Counted from the first letter of the stretch, positions 1-6,833 are shown. The stretch: DNA of 39,721 bases from UBA1546 sp049302185 (GCA_049302185.1 JBAQLV010000021.1:1-39721), one strand, 5' to 3'. Translations and numbers: made by a program. The notes: generated by a model not told the origin, from the letters alone.

Positions 1-68
1 TTGGTTCTTTCATACTCCTTTAAGATGGGAATCCAACGCTTTACTATAACCTGACTTGAATATTGCAT
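1..68 (-). CDS. Partial protein start, possible transposase
   Basis: An open frame on the minus strand starts with ATG at 68 and runs off the left edge of the window. Its first residues are MQYSSQVIVKRWIPILKEYE. A strong Shine-Dalgarno sequence (AAAGGAGG, about 73-80) sits 5 nt before the ATG, which decides the start. The leader beyond it holds a repeated GGGACACAT motif and a perfect palindrome, which resemble the end of an insertion sequence, so a DDE-type transposase is the most likely identity. Only 22 residues are visible, so the family cannot be named; any small protein with a good ribosome binding site would look the same. Confidence 0.5.
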   Translation of the reverse strand, partial: MQYSSQVIVKRWIPILKEYERT

Positions 69-127
69 TAGGGCCTCCTTTAGTGTTTATCGTACCAAAA
101 GAGTTACCTAATTAGTGAGCATTAACA

Positions 128-163
128 TGTGTCCCTATTGTCCCATTAATGGGATGTGTCCCC
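128..163. repeat. Putative IS terminus with repeated GGGACACAT and a 14-bp palindrome
   Basis: Read on the minus strand, GGGGACACA (163-155) and GGGACACAT (135-127) are direct copies flanking a perfect 14-bp palindrome, TCCCATTAATGGGA (141-154). Spaced subterminal repeats ahead of a transposase-like start are typical of IS ends. The element appears to cut the attC-like remnant at 178-216. The other end lies outside the window, so its extent is unknown. Confidence 0.5.
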
Positions 164-177
164 AATAATAATAATGA

Positions 178-216
178 CAGAGGCTATTCACTGTCGCCTC
201 GATTTAATTGTTCGAC
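178..216 (-). repeat. Truncated attC-like site of the DUF2726 cassette
   Basis: On the minus strand an inverse core GTCGAAC (216-210) follows the DUF2726 stop by 8 nt. It leads into AATTAAATCGAGGC and a short hairpin (GAGGC...GCCTC). GTCGAAC is the exact complement of GTTCGAC, and the cassette's 5' end six bases are TTCGAC (779-774). That match between a cassette's first six bases and its own inverse core is the integron signature. No second core site (GTTRRRY) follows; the sequence runs into the putative IS terminus, so the site looks cut. Confidence 0.5.
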
Positions 217-224
217 ATGCCTTT

Positions 225-749
225 TCATTTCTTATTTGCTATTTCGGATTTGTTACCGAATAAAGAATTCTGGAGTTCTTGTATTGTATATGTCCGTTTC
301 GCTGCAAAGTGAAAAACTGGAATTTCGGCAGCCTCAAGAACTTTGTCTATAAATTCGTCACGGTCTTGTCTTTTGGATTGAATGTGGCTTTTGTCGTCTA
401 GTTCTATTACAAATTTAACGCCGAGTGATGCAGAGTCACATGCAACAAAATCAACGTGCTTGCTCTGAATCCTATTGAAAGCTTTCTGCCATGTGCTCTT
501 ATTATTCACCTTTTTTACTTTGACCACATCGGCAAGGCGAACCTTGCCCATGATTCGTAGTTTGCCGTCAACTGCCTGCTCAAGCACACCGAGAAACGAG
601 CGTTCCGCCGGGGTAAAAAGCGCCTGTTCCTTTTCGTATGGATAATCTTCTGTATCACCTCTGTTTCCTCCAAGAAATGCCTTTAATGCAATTACGATTA
701 TTCCAAGTACAATTAGGACTGCAATTAACGGCCATAGACTTTGAATCAT
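225..749 (-). CDS. Membrane-anchored DUF2726 protein (cassette gene)
   Basis: A 174-residue protein. Residues 1-28 form one hydrophobic membrane segment (MIQSLWPLIAVLIVLGIIVI), so the body should face the cytoplasm. Residues 45-165 match DUF2726, a domain related to the PD-(D/E)XK nuclease fold: LFTPAERSFL, then VDFVACD, then VIELDDKSH, then a closing helix/strand around IPVFHF. The D...E-L-D layout is seen; nuclease activity is inferred from the fold and has not been shown. The start is well supported: AAAAGGAG lies 7 nt before ATG 749. It is the third cassette on the minus strand, after the PIN-like and unknown genes, and is bounded by an attC site upstream (774-846) and a truncated one downstream. 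Confidence 0.8.
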   Translation of the reverse strand: MIQSLWPLIAVLIVLGIIVIALKAFLGGNRGDTEDYPYEKEQALFTPAERSFLGVLEQAVDGKLRIMGKVRLADVVKVKKVNNKSTWQKAFNRIQSKHVDFVACDSASLGVKFVIELDDKSHIQSKRQDRDEFIDKVLEAAEIPVFHFAAKRTYTIQELQNSLFGNKSEIANKK

Positions 750-773
750 CTTGTATTCTCCTTTTATTTATCT

Positions 774-846
774 GTCGAATTTCTGGAGCTGAGACGCGGG
801 AAATGCGCCAGCGTTTTCCCGTTGATTCCCCAGCGACTTGTTAGGC
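774..846 (-). repeat. attC recombination site between cassettes 2 and 3
   Basis: On the minus strand the inverse core GCCTAAC (846-840) is followed by AAGTCGCTGGGG, a stem CGGGAAAA/TTTCCCG with a short loop, CTCCAG, and a degenerate core ATTCGAC (780-774) where consensus is GTTRRRY. The arms CTGG/CCAG and the GGGAAA stem pair, giving a 73-bp folded site of normal attC size. GCCTAAC is the exact complement of GTTAGGC, which is the 5' junction of the preceding cassette (1550-1544). The first base of the core has changed from G to A, which may have reduced recombination here. Confidence 0.75.
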
Positions 847-852
847 AAGCAA

Positions 853-1524
853 TCATCTTGCATTATTGAGTATTTGCCTTATACGCTGAACATCATTACT
901 CTCAATCAACCGTTGCCCTATGCTAAGCAACTCGTAATAAACAGCATTTTTATCGGCGACAAATGTACCCTTATGTATTTTGTCAAGCAATGAATACTTT
1001 TTTTCTAACTCTCCTTTAGAGCCAGTTTTATCAGTTTTTCTTGAGCTATCATAATGAGCCCCACCTCTTTTATTGGCTATGTATTTAATCACTTCCTCAC
1101 GGTTAATTTTTACTCCGTTTACCATGAAGCTTATTTGTTTCATAAACAAAGATAGTTTTACTGGATATATCTGTCCAATTGAAGATTTCTCTCTTTCATA
1201 ATCAGCTTTTATTTCTTCTGGTGATTTTGCACGCTTCAATTGCTTTAAAAATTGGATTTCCATTCCTTTATATTTTGCCCCACCTGATTGGTAGAAAATG
1301 ATCGATGGATCATTTAAATAACCGTCAAATTTTGAAATAAAAGGTGCCATTATCTTAATTTCTTCATTAAGGATGTCGGCAACTTTCATTAATTGATTTT
1401 CAATTAGCAATGACCTTAAAACAGGGCTGGCTCTTCGCAACGATGCATCATCTATATCTTGTGTCCATTCTTCTGTGAGGTAATCAAGATCTTCTGAAAC
1501 AATTTTTATTAGATCAATATCCAT
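853..1524 (-). CDS. Unknown protein (integron cassette gene)
   Basis: A 223-residue soluble protein I do not recognise. It is charged and largely helical: an acidic N-terminus (MDIDLIKIVSEDLDYLTEEW), a middle section with FYQSGGAKYKGMEI, a lysine-rich stretch with NKRGGAHYD, and a C-terminal helix. No membrane segment or signal peptide is visible. Start: ATG 1524 is chosen over an in-frame TTG nine bases upstream; neither has a Shine-Dalgarno sequence, which is common for first genes of cassettes. The start lies 20 nt after the GTTAGGC recombination junction and the stop 7 nt before the next inverse core, so the gene fills its cassette. The NKRGGAHYD segment resembles histidine/asparagine-containing motifs of phage or defence proteins only loosely; no function is assigned. 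Confidence 0.7.
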   Translation of the reverse strand: MDIDLIKIVSEDLDYLTEEWTQDIDDASLRRASPVLRSLLIENQLMKVADILNEEIKIMAPFISKFDGYLNDPSIIFYQSGGAKYKGMEIQFLKQLKRAKSPEEIKADYEREKSSIGQIYPVKLSLFMKQISFMVNGVKINREEVIKYIANKRGGAHYDSSRKTDKTGSKGELEKKYSLLDKIHKGTFVADKNAVYYELLSIGQRLIESNDVQRIRQILNNAR

Positions 1525-1543
1525 ATTCCACAACCAAATAGTT

Positions 1544-1602
1544 GCCTAACGTTTCGGCTCAGGCGCGCGGCTTTTTGCGTCGCCTGGAGCCGATTGTTAG
1601 CC
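1544..1602 (-). repeat. attC recombination site between cassettes 1 and 2
   Basis: This is the clearest attC in the window, 59 bp. On the minus strand it has inverse core GGCTAAC (1602-1596), spacer AAT, CGGCTC, AGGCG, a GC-rich loop, CGCCT, GAGCCG, spacer AAAC and core GTTAGGC (1550-1544). The two arms pair along their length with one unpaired G, matching the extrahelical bases expected of an attC bottom strand. The stop codon of the PIN-like gene lies inside the inverse core, as is usual for cassettes. GGCTAAC is the exact complement of GTTAGCC, the 5' boundary of the same cassette at 2316-2310. Confidence 0.88.
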
Positions 1603-2298
1603 GATGATTTTCCTCGACAACCACTTCCCCATACGCTCACATACTGCTGCTGGTAACACTGGTACCACCCCCCAAATAAACTTCGTGGGGCACACCAGAA
1701 CAAGGCTCGACTTGATAGAAGACTGCGCAACAGTCTCAATGAGCTTGTAGTCCATGGTGATAAAATAATCACACCAGTTATGTTCTGCAGTCCAAAGGTG
1801 AAAAGCGTCCAATAACTGGTTTTTCTCACGCTTCGAACCAGAGATTATGCTTGCTGCCGCCTTCCACTCGTCATATCTGGGATGCGTCAGTTTCTTTAGA
1901 AACTCAAACTGATGGTCCTCGTTAGAAAATGCTGATGCAACGGTTCTGCCGTATAACAACGGAGAATTTGCTGCTTCGATATATTGACATATCGACGGGG
2001 TTCCCTTGCTCATTGTCCGGCGACTAATAAACTCCCAATGAAGCTCAAAATGCCAAAGTAGTTTGATGAGTTTTAGCCTCGCAATTTTTTCAATGTACTG
2101 AATCCTCTTCGCATCTTGATATGCTTTTAGATTTCCCTGATTTTTAAACTTCTCATTCGGAGTCAGTTCGTGCGGCGTAACGACCGGAACCTCAAACTCT
2201 CGGTCTCCCCAGTTGATCAATTGTGGTTCTTCATCCCATACGACGCGCTTCTGCTGTGAATTTCTCACAACGGTCGTGTCTAGAAAGACTCGAAGCAT
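1597..2298 (-). CDS. PIN-like domain protein (first cassette gene)
   Basis: A 233-residue soluble protein. The N-terminus MLRVFLDTTVV gives the first acidic residue of a PIN domain on a beta strand, and residues around 175-205 (LLDAFHLWTAEHNWCDYFITMDYKL) give the conserved D-A-x-H...T-A...F-I-T-x-D tail. PIN proteins are metal-dependent RNases, often toxins, but no partner antitoxin is adjacent and the protein is longer than a typical VapC (about 130 residues), with a long charged insert in the middle. The start ATG 2298 lies 11 nt inside the cassette boundary GTTAGCC and about 45 nt downstream of a predicted transcription start; there is no clear Shine-Dalgarno sequence. RNase activity is inference. 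Confidence 0.65.
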   Translation of the reverse strand: MLRVFLDTTVVRNSQQKRVVWDEEPQLINWGDREFEVPVVTPHELTPNEKFKNQGNLKAYQDAKRIQYIEKIARLKLIKLLWHFELHWEFISRRTMSKGTPSICQYIEAANSPLLYGRTVASAFSNEDHQFEFLKKLTHPRYDEWKAAASIISGSKREKNQLLDAFHLWTAEHNWCDYFITMDYKLIETVAQSSIKSSLVLVCPTKFIWGVVPVLPAAVCERMGKWLSRKIIG

Positions 2299-2309
2299 AA
2301 TATCTTGAC

Positions 2310-2316
2310 GGCTAAC
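2310..2316 (-). other. Cassette-array 5' boundary (core site GTTAGCC)
   Basis: GTTAGCC on the minus strand marks the point where the cassette array begins. It is the exact complement of the inverse core (GGCTAAC) at the far end of the same cassette, as expected for a circular cassette opened at G/TTAGCC. No attC and no integrase gene lie upstream, so the recipient site was either an attI whose intI has been lost or a secondary chromosomal site (attG type). Confidence 0.7.
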
Positions 2317-2349
2317 ATTATATTTTATGTTGATTCAATAATATGATGA

Positions 2350-2378
2350 ATTATAGTGAAGGGGAAGGATATAGTCAA
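2350..2378 (-). promoter_or_regulatory. Consensus sigma70 promoter reading into the cassettes (Pc-like)
   Basis: On the minus strand: -35 TTGACT (2378-2373), a 17-bp spacer, -10 TATAAT (2355-2350), predicted start near 2343. It lies 34 bp upstream of the cassette boundary, so it would transcribe the PIN-like gene and the cassettes behind it, as an integron Pc promoter does. A second TTGACT five bases further upstream overlaps it at poorer spacing. Confidence 0.75.
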
Positions 2379-2447
2379 GTCAAGGAAAAATGTCTTTCTA
2401 TTCTCTCTGGTTTTAAAAATCTAAAATCTGATAAAATGTAGGCATAT

Positions 2448-2732
2448 ATGGAAAGATTCGGCCAATACATATTGCTTGAAAAAGTTGCTTACGGAGGCAT
2501 GGCGGAGATTTTCAAAGCGAAGAAAATAAGAATAGAAGGCTTTGAACAGGTATTGGCTGTAAAGAGAATTCTGCCGCACCTTTCATCTGACGAGGAATTT
2601 GTAAATATGTTCATAGCCGAGGCAAAACTTGCCGCGCGCCTCACGCATAAAAATATCGCACAGGTTTATGACTTTGGAAAAATAGATGCGAAGATGTTAG
2701 AATCCTCAATCTTATGTCATACAAGAGCATAA
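2448..2732 (+). pseudogene. Truncated serine/threonine protein kinase, N-lobe only
   Basis: Residues 1-80 are the N-lobe of a Hanks-type (PknB-like) kinase: glycine loop around AYGGMAEIFKA, the ATP-binding lysine in LAVKRI, the helix C glutamate in FIAEAKLAARL, then VYDFGKID. The frame ends at 94 residues with unrelated sequence (AKMLESSILC), so the hinge, catalytic loop (HRD) and activation segment are all missing; it cannot phosphorylate. The last 19 bases overlap the start of radC, so the kinase 3' part was deleted up to radC. A -10-like TAAAAT (2432-2437) precedes the ATG by 10 nt, so the fragment may still act as the leader for radC. Confidence 0.75.
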
Positions 2733-3418
2733 AGGACTGGCCCGAAGAAGAAAGACCAAGAGAAAGGCTTCTCAGTCTTGGGGCCTCTAACCTGTCCAGC
2801 GCCCAGCTTTTAGCTATTATACTCAGGACAGGCAGCGGCAGAAAGAGCGCAATAGATCTTGCAATGGAGATGCTTGACTCTTTAAAGAATCTGAAAAATA
2901 TTGAAAACGCGTCAATAAAAGAACTCGCTTCTTTTAAAGGAATCGGCAATGCAAAGGCAGCACAGATTAAGGCCGCATTTGAATTAGGGAGGAGACTTTT
3001 TATGGAACGTGATGTTAAAGGCCCTGTGTTCTCTTCAAGTAATGATGTGTATTCTTATTATTACCCGCTTGTCAGAGACTTTAAAAAAGAAATTCTTTTT
3101 TGCGCTATGCTTGATGCAAAGAACAGGATATTCAGGGATTGCAGGATTTCCGAGGGAACACTTACAAATTCTCTCATTCATCCGAGGGAGGCATTTAAGA
3201 ACGCAATAAAGGAGTCGGCAGCATCTGTTATCTTTATACATAACCATCCAAGCGGAGACCCTGCGCCAAGCCGTGAGGACATAGCCATAACCGAGAGGCT
3301 TGTGCAGACAGGTGAAATCGTAGGCATAAAGGTTCTTGACCATGTGATAATAGGGGACAGCAGGCACACAAGTCTTATGGATGATGGATATATGAAAAAT
3401 ACCAAGGGGAGGGGTTAA
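2714..3418 (+). CDS. radC: DNA repair protein RadC
   Basis: RadC family, 234 residues, full length. The N-terminus has the usual SYKSIKDWPEEERPRERLL opening, followed by a helix-hairpin-helix (FKGIGNAKAAQIKAA, about residues 75-90) and the JAMM metal-binding motif HNHPSGDPAPSREDI near residues 174-190. Its biochemical role is unsettled; the family occurs both as a housekeeping gene and on mobile elements, where it is often called an antirestriction-type protein. The start at 2714 fits the family but has no good Shine-Dalgarno sequence, and the gene begins inside the truncated kinase frame, so expression may rely on the kinase's promoter. purH follows with no gap (radC ends at 3418, purH starts at 3419). 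Confidence 0.93.
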   Translation: MSYKSIKDWPEEERPRERLLSLGASNLSSAQLLAIILRTGSGRKSAIDLAMEMLDSLKNLKNIENASIKELASFKGIGNAKAAQIKAAFELGRRLFMERDVKGPVFSSSNDVYSYYYPLVRDFKKEILFCAMLDAKNRIFRDCRISEGTLTNSLIHPREAFKNAIKESAASVIFIHNHPSGDPAPSREDIAITERLVQTGEIVGIKVLDHVIIGDSRHTSLMDDGYMKNTKGRG

Positions 3419-4045
3419 ATGCCGAAGATAAAGAGGGCAGTTGTAAGTGTGTCAAACAAAAAGGGGTTGGCTGAATTTGCAAAGTCGCTTCATTCATTGG
3501 GTGTTGAGATACTGTCAACAGGAGGCACTGCAAAGGCGCTGCGGGATGCAGGCGTTCCTGTGAAAGACGTCTCTGATTATACGGGGTTCCCTGAGATGCT
3601 TGACGGCAGGCTCAAAACACTCCATCCGAAAATTCACGGCGGCCTTCTCTCAAGGAGGGACAACCCGAAGGATATGGAGGATATAAAAGAATACGGCATA
3701 GAACTCATAGACATGGTTGTTGTAAATCTTTATCCCTTTGAGGAGACTGTGGCAAAACCTGTCGGAGACTCGACTCTACGAGACGTTGCATTTGCAGAGG
3801 CAATAGAAAATATAGATATAGGCGGGCCCACAATGCTTCGTTCTGCCTCAAAAAACTTTAAGGACGTTGCAGTAGTGACCGACTATAATGACTATGGCAG
3901 CATTATTAAGGAGATGAAAGAGCTTAAGGGAGACCTCAGTTACAGGACGCGGCTTGAACTTGCGAAAAAGGTCTTCAGGCTTACGTCAAGGTATGACAAT
4001 GCAATCGCTGATTATTTAATAAAGGCAGAGGAAGAGAATAGATGA
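3419..4045 (+). CDS. purH: IMP cyclohydrolase (PurH N-terminal domain only)
   Basis: 208 residues covering only the cyclohydrolase half of bifunctional PurH, which closes FAICAR to IMP at the end of purine synthesis. Visible family landmarks: RAVVSVSNKKG at the start, LSTGGTAKALRDAG, TGFPEMLDGRLKTLHPKIHGGLLSRR, DMVVVNLYPFEETV, and NIDIGGPTMLRSASKN. It stops after the linker region (SRYDNAIADYL), where a full PurH (about 520 residues) continues into AICAR transformylase. The end is clean, with no decayed transformylase downstream, so this is more likely a naturally stand-alone enzyme, as in some anaerobes, than a broken gene. The formyl transfer step must then be encoded elsewhere (separate AICARFT or PurP). 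Shine-Dalgarno AGGGGAGG lies inside radC. Confidence 0.9.
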   Translation: MPKIKRAVVSVSNKKGLAEFAKSLHSLGVEILSTGGTAKALRDAGVPVKDVSDYTGFPEMLDGRLKTLHPKIHGGLLSRRDNPKDMEDIKEYGIELIDMVVVNLYPFEETVAKPVGDSTLRDVAFAEAIENIDIGGPTMLRSASKNFKDVAVVTDYNDYGSIIKEMKELKGDLSYRTRLELAKKVFRLTSRYDNAIADYLIKAEEENR

Positions 4046-4117
4046 TACATGATTCAGGATACAAGATACATGATAAAATCTCGGATCGTTCATCATGAAT
4101 CGTGCATCTTGCATCTA
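4046..4117. repeat. Dispersed ATGATNCA-type repeat between purH and purD
   Basis: Short degenerate units of the form GATACATGAT / CAGGATACAAGAT run forward and then reverse (ATCATGAATCGTGCATCTTGCATC), so the stretch can fold on itself. The same family occurs at 5418-5476, inside kdsB (15538-15609) and inside the radical SAM gene (23758-23872). Here it sits harmlessly between two purine genes. Confidence 0.75.
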
Positions 4118-4137
4118 ATTTTCAGGGAGGATTCGGA

Positions 4138-5427
4138 ATGAAGGTTCTTGTTATCGGCGGCGGCGGGAGAGAGCACGCCATTGTCTGGAAACTTTCTCAG
4201 AGCAGGCATACAGATAAAATATTCTGCTGTCCCGGGAATGCGGGCATTTCGGAGTTGGCGGAATGCATAAGCGTTGATGACAATAACTTTGATTCGCTTG
4301 TTGATTTTGCCAGATACGAGGGAATTGACCTGACGATTGTAGGGCCTGAGGCGCCGTTATCAAGAGGCATAGTTGATGTATTTGAGAAAAACGGAAGGAA
4401 GATAGTCGGGCCTAACATAAAGGCAGCGCAGCTTGAGGGCAGCAAGGTGTTTGCAAAAGACCTTATGAAGCGGTACGGGATACCAACCGCAGAGTATAAG
4501 GCATTTACTTCCTATCTTCATGCAGAAGATTATGTGCGTATGAAAGGCGCTCCCATTGTCATAAAGGCAGACGGACTTGCAGCAGGGAAAGGCGTGATAG
4601 TAGCAGAAACCGTTGATGAGGCAATAGCAGGGCTTAAACTTATAATGAAAGACCGGGCATTCGGGGATGCAGGCAACAAAGTGCTTGTTGAAGAATGTAT
4701 CCGGGGCGAAGAGGCATCTTTCATGGCATTCACTGACGGAAAATCAATACTTCCGATGGTAAGCGCTCAGGACCACAAGCGGATTTTTGACGGGGATAAG
4801 GGGCCCAACACAGGCGGCATGGGAGCATACAGCCCTGCCCCTGTGATTACACCGGAGCTTGAATCAGTGGTGATGGAAAAGGTAATGCGCCCGGTAATAA
4901 AGGGATTGCTGTCTGAGGGGATAAAATACAAGGGGATACTCTACGCAGGCCTTATGATAAAAGAAAATAAACCATACGCATTGGAGTTTAACTGCAGGCT
5001 TGGAGACCCTGAGACTCAGCCTGTTCTCACAAGGCTTAAAACAGACTTTGTGGATATTGCCCTTGCTATAGCCGATGAAAAGTTATCAAGCGTCAATCTT
5101 GAATGGAGACCGGAGCATTCAGTCTGTGTTGTAATAGCGTCAAAGGGCTATCCGGGCGCATACGAAAAAGGCAGGGCCATAGAAGGGCTCAATGATGTCA
5201 AAAAAATGGATGATGTCTTTGTTTTTCATTCAGGCACATCATTTAATGACAATAAAATTGTAACATCGGGCGGAAGGGCGCTCGGAGTAACAGCGCTCGG
5301 CAGGGACATAAGGGATGCAAAAAATAAAGCGTATAATGCCATAGAGAAGATTCATTTCAAGGGAATGCATTACCGAAGGGATATTGCCGACAGGGCAATA
5401 AACAGATTCAAGATGAACGATGCATGA
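4138..5427 (+). CDS. purD: Phosphoribosylamine-glycine ligase PurD
   Basis: GAR synthetase, an ATP-grasp enzyme joining phosphoribosylamine and glycine in purine synthesis. 429 residues, normal length. Landmarks: MKVLVIGGGGREHAIVWKL at the start, VGPEAPLSRGIVD, the ATP-grasp loop IKADGLAAGKGVIVA (about residue 140), DHKRIFDGDKGPNTGGMGAYSP, and the metal-binding EFNCRLGDPETQPVL. ATG 4138 is chosen because AGGGAGG lies 7 nt before it and the family starts there; a GTG twelve codons upstream belongs to the repeat. It follows purH across a dispersed repeat and precedes purE across another copy. Confidence 0.95.
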   Translation: MKVLVIGGGGREHAIVWKLSQSRHTDKIFCCPGNAGISELAECISVDDNNFDSLVDFARYEGIDLTIVGPEAPLSRGIVDVFEKNGRKIVGPNIKAAQLEGSKVFAKDLMKRYGIPTAEYKAFTSYLHAEDYVRMKGAPIVIKADGLAAGKGVIVAETVDEAIAGLKLIMKDRAFGDAGNKVLVEECIRGEEASFMAFTDGKSILPMVSAQDHKRIFDGDKGPNTGGMGAYSPAPVITPELESVVMEKVMRPVIKGLLSEGIKYKGILYAGLMIKENKPYALEFNCRLGDPETQPVLTRLKTDFVDIALAIADEKLSSVNLEWRPEHSVCVVIASKGYPGAYEKGRAIEGLNDVKKMDDVFVFHSGTSFNDNKIVTSGGRALGVTALGRDIRDAKNKAYNAIEKIHFKGMHYRRDIADRAINRFKMNDA

Positions 5428-5476
5428 TGTATGATTTTTTTATCCTGAATCTTGTATCATGTATCTTGAATCATGA
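5418..5476. repeat. Dispersed ATGATNCA-type repeat between purD and purE
   Basis: Same family as at 4046-4117, here in the opposite orientation: GATGCATGATGTATGAT, a T-rich spacer, then ATCCTGAATCTTGTATCATGTATCTTGAATCATG. It overlaps the last codons of purD and ends just before the purE Shine-Dalgarno sequence. Confidence 0.75.
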
Positions 5477-5493
5477 CTTAATGGAGGTTATAT

Positions 5494-5988
5494 ATGAAAC
5501 CAAAGGTTCTGATAATAATGGGAAGCGATTCTGATTTGCCGGTTATGGAGGAAACAGAAAAGATATTGAAAGCATTCGGAATCTCCTTTGAAACGACAAT
5601 AGCGTCAGCGCATCGTTCACCCGAGAGGGCAGTAAGGCTTGCAAAGGGCGCAGAGAAAAAGGGGTTTGAAGTAATTATTGCAGGCGCGGGCGCGGCAGCG
5701 CACCTTGCCGGAGTTATTGCAGCGCACACAATACTTCCTGTGATAGGCGTCCCCATAAATTCATCCCCTCTCCAGGGCTTTGATGCCCTCTTTTCCACAG
5801 TGCAGATGCCGCCGGGAATTCCTGTCGCAACGATGGCTGTTGGGACGGCAGGCGCAAAGAATGCGGCAATCTTTGCCGCAGAGATTATCGGAAGAAAGGA
5901 TGCAAAGATTGTAAGGCAATTGAAAGAGTATAAAAAGAGGCTTGAAGAGGAAGTTGAGAGGAAGGCAAAAGCGCTTAGGAGAAAGTAA
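5494..5988 (+). CDS. purE: N5-carboxyaminoimidazole ribonucleotide mutase PurE
   Basis: Class I PurE, 164 residues, normal length. It converts N5-CAIR to CAIR in purine synthesis. Landmarks: the phosphate-binding MGSDSDLPVME, SAHRSPERAVR with the catalytic histidine, IAGAGAAAHLAGVIAAHT, and VPINSSPLQGFDALFSTVQMPPGIPVATMAVG. Shine-Dalgarno GGAGG (5482-5486) precedes the ATG. No purK (ATP-dependent N5-CAIR synthase) is next to it. The stop overlaps the next ATG by one base (TAATG), so the DUF89 gene is translationally coupled. Confidence 0.95.
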   Translation: MKPKVLIIMGSDSDLPVMEETEKILKAFGISFETTIASAHRSPERAVRLAKGAEKKGFEVIIAGAGAAAHLAGVIAAHTILPVIGVPINSSPLQGFDALFSTVQMPPGIPVATMAVGTAGAKNAAIFAAEIIGRKDAKIVRQLKEYKKRLEEEVERKAKALRRK

Positions 5989-6833
5989 TGCGGGTTCATC
6001 TTGACTGTTACCCGTGTTTTTTAAGGCAGGCGATTATTGCGGCAAGGCTCGGGACAAAAGACAATGAAAAAAGAGAATATGTTCTCAAAAAAATAGCGGC
6101 TGCTATCGGAGAAGTTGATACTTCAAAGACCCCTGCCCATACAACCACCTTTCTCCACAGAGAGATACGGAATCTTTTGGGAAGAGATCCGTTTAAAGAC
6201 ATAAAATCAGAATACAATCAGATTGCTTTAACCCTCTACCCTTTTTTTAAAAGGCGTGTTGAGGAGAGCCCTGATCCACTGTGCACTGCATCACGCCTTG
6301 CAATTGCCGGCAATGTTATTGACTTTGGCATATTCACTTCCGTGGACATTGAAGGAGCAGTAGAAAGGGCATTAGGAGGCCCTATAGCAATTGATGATTA
6401 TCCGGCATTTAAAGATGAAATCAAAAAGCATGATAAAATCCTTTATCTGCTTGACAATGCAGGCGAGATAGTCTTTGACAGAATTCTTATAGAGGCCCTT
6501 GTTTCTCACGGCAAAAAAGTAACCGCAGTTGTAAAAGGTTCGGATATTATAAACGATTCAACCATGCAGGACGCACGTGAAACGCATCTGACAGAAACCT
6601 GCCATGTCATAGACAATGGTTCTGACGCCGTAGGAACAATACTGGAATGGACGTCAGAAAAATTCCAGAGCGATTTTGCAAACGCCTCCCTTATTATCAG
6701 CAAAGGGCAGGGGAATTTTGAGACGTTAATAGGGTCTCAAAAAAGAATATTCTTCCTCTTTCAGTCCAAATGCGATGCAGTTTCAAAAGAACTGGGACTT
6801 TCTAAGGGGTCTATGCTTTTAAAAAAATCCTGA
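5988..6833 (+). CDS. DUF89 (ARMT1-like) metal-dependent phosphatase
   Basis: A 281-residue DUF89 protein of the subfamily with an N-terminal CYPCFLRQA cysteine pair. The metal-binding core is visible as LYLLDNAGEIVFDRILIEAL (about residues 151-172), then NDSTMQDA, and ISKGQGNFETL near 239. Members hydrolyse small phosphorylated metabolites and some are regarded as damage-control phosphatases; the substrate here is not known. Coupling to purE by a TAATG overlap hints at a phosphosugar or nucleotide-pathway side product, but this is inference. No signal peptide; cytoplasmic. Confidence 0.85.
   Translation: MRVHLDCYPCFLRQAIIAARLGTKDNEKREYVLKKIAAAIGEVDTSKTPAHTTTFLHREIRNLLGRDPFKDIKSEYNQIALTLYPFFKRRVEESPDPLCTASRLAIAGNVIDFGIFTSVDIEGAVERALGGPIAIDDYPAFKDEIKKHDKILYLLDNAGEIVFDRILIEALVSHGKKVTAVVKGSDIINDSTMQDARETHLTETCHVIDNGSDAVGTILEWTSEKFQSDFANASLIISKGQGNFETLIGSQKRIFFLFQSKCDAVSKELGLSKGSMLLKKS

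Noticed and set aside
2690..2710. GTTAGAA in the kinase fragment as a further integron core site.
   Set aside because: It does not fit GTTRRRY, has no attC arms, and lies on the wrong side of the array boundary.
4046..4117. CRISPR-like repeat array because of repeated GATACA/ATGATNCA units.
   Set aside because: Units are short, degenerate and unspaced, with inverted rather than direct order; no cas genes in the window.
5478..5999. Minus-strand open frame opposite purE.
   Set aside because: Exact antisense of a conserved enzyme with a strong ribosome binding site on the plus strand.
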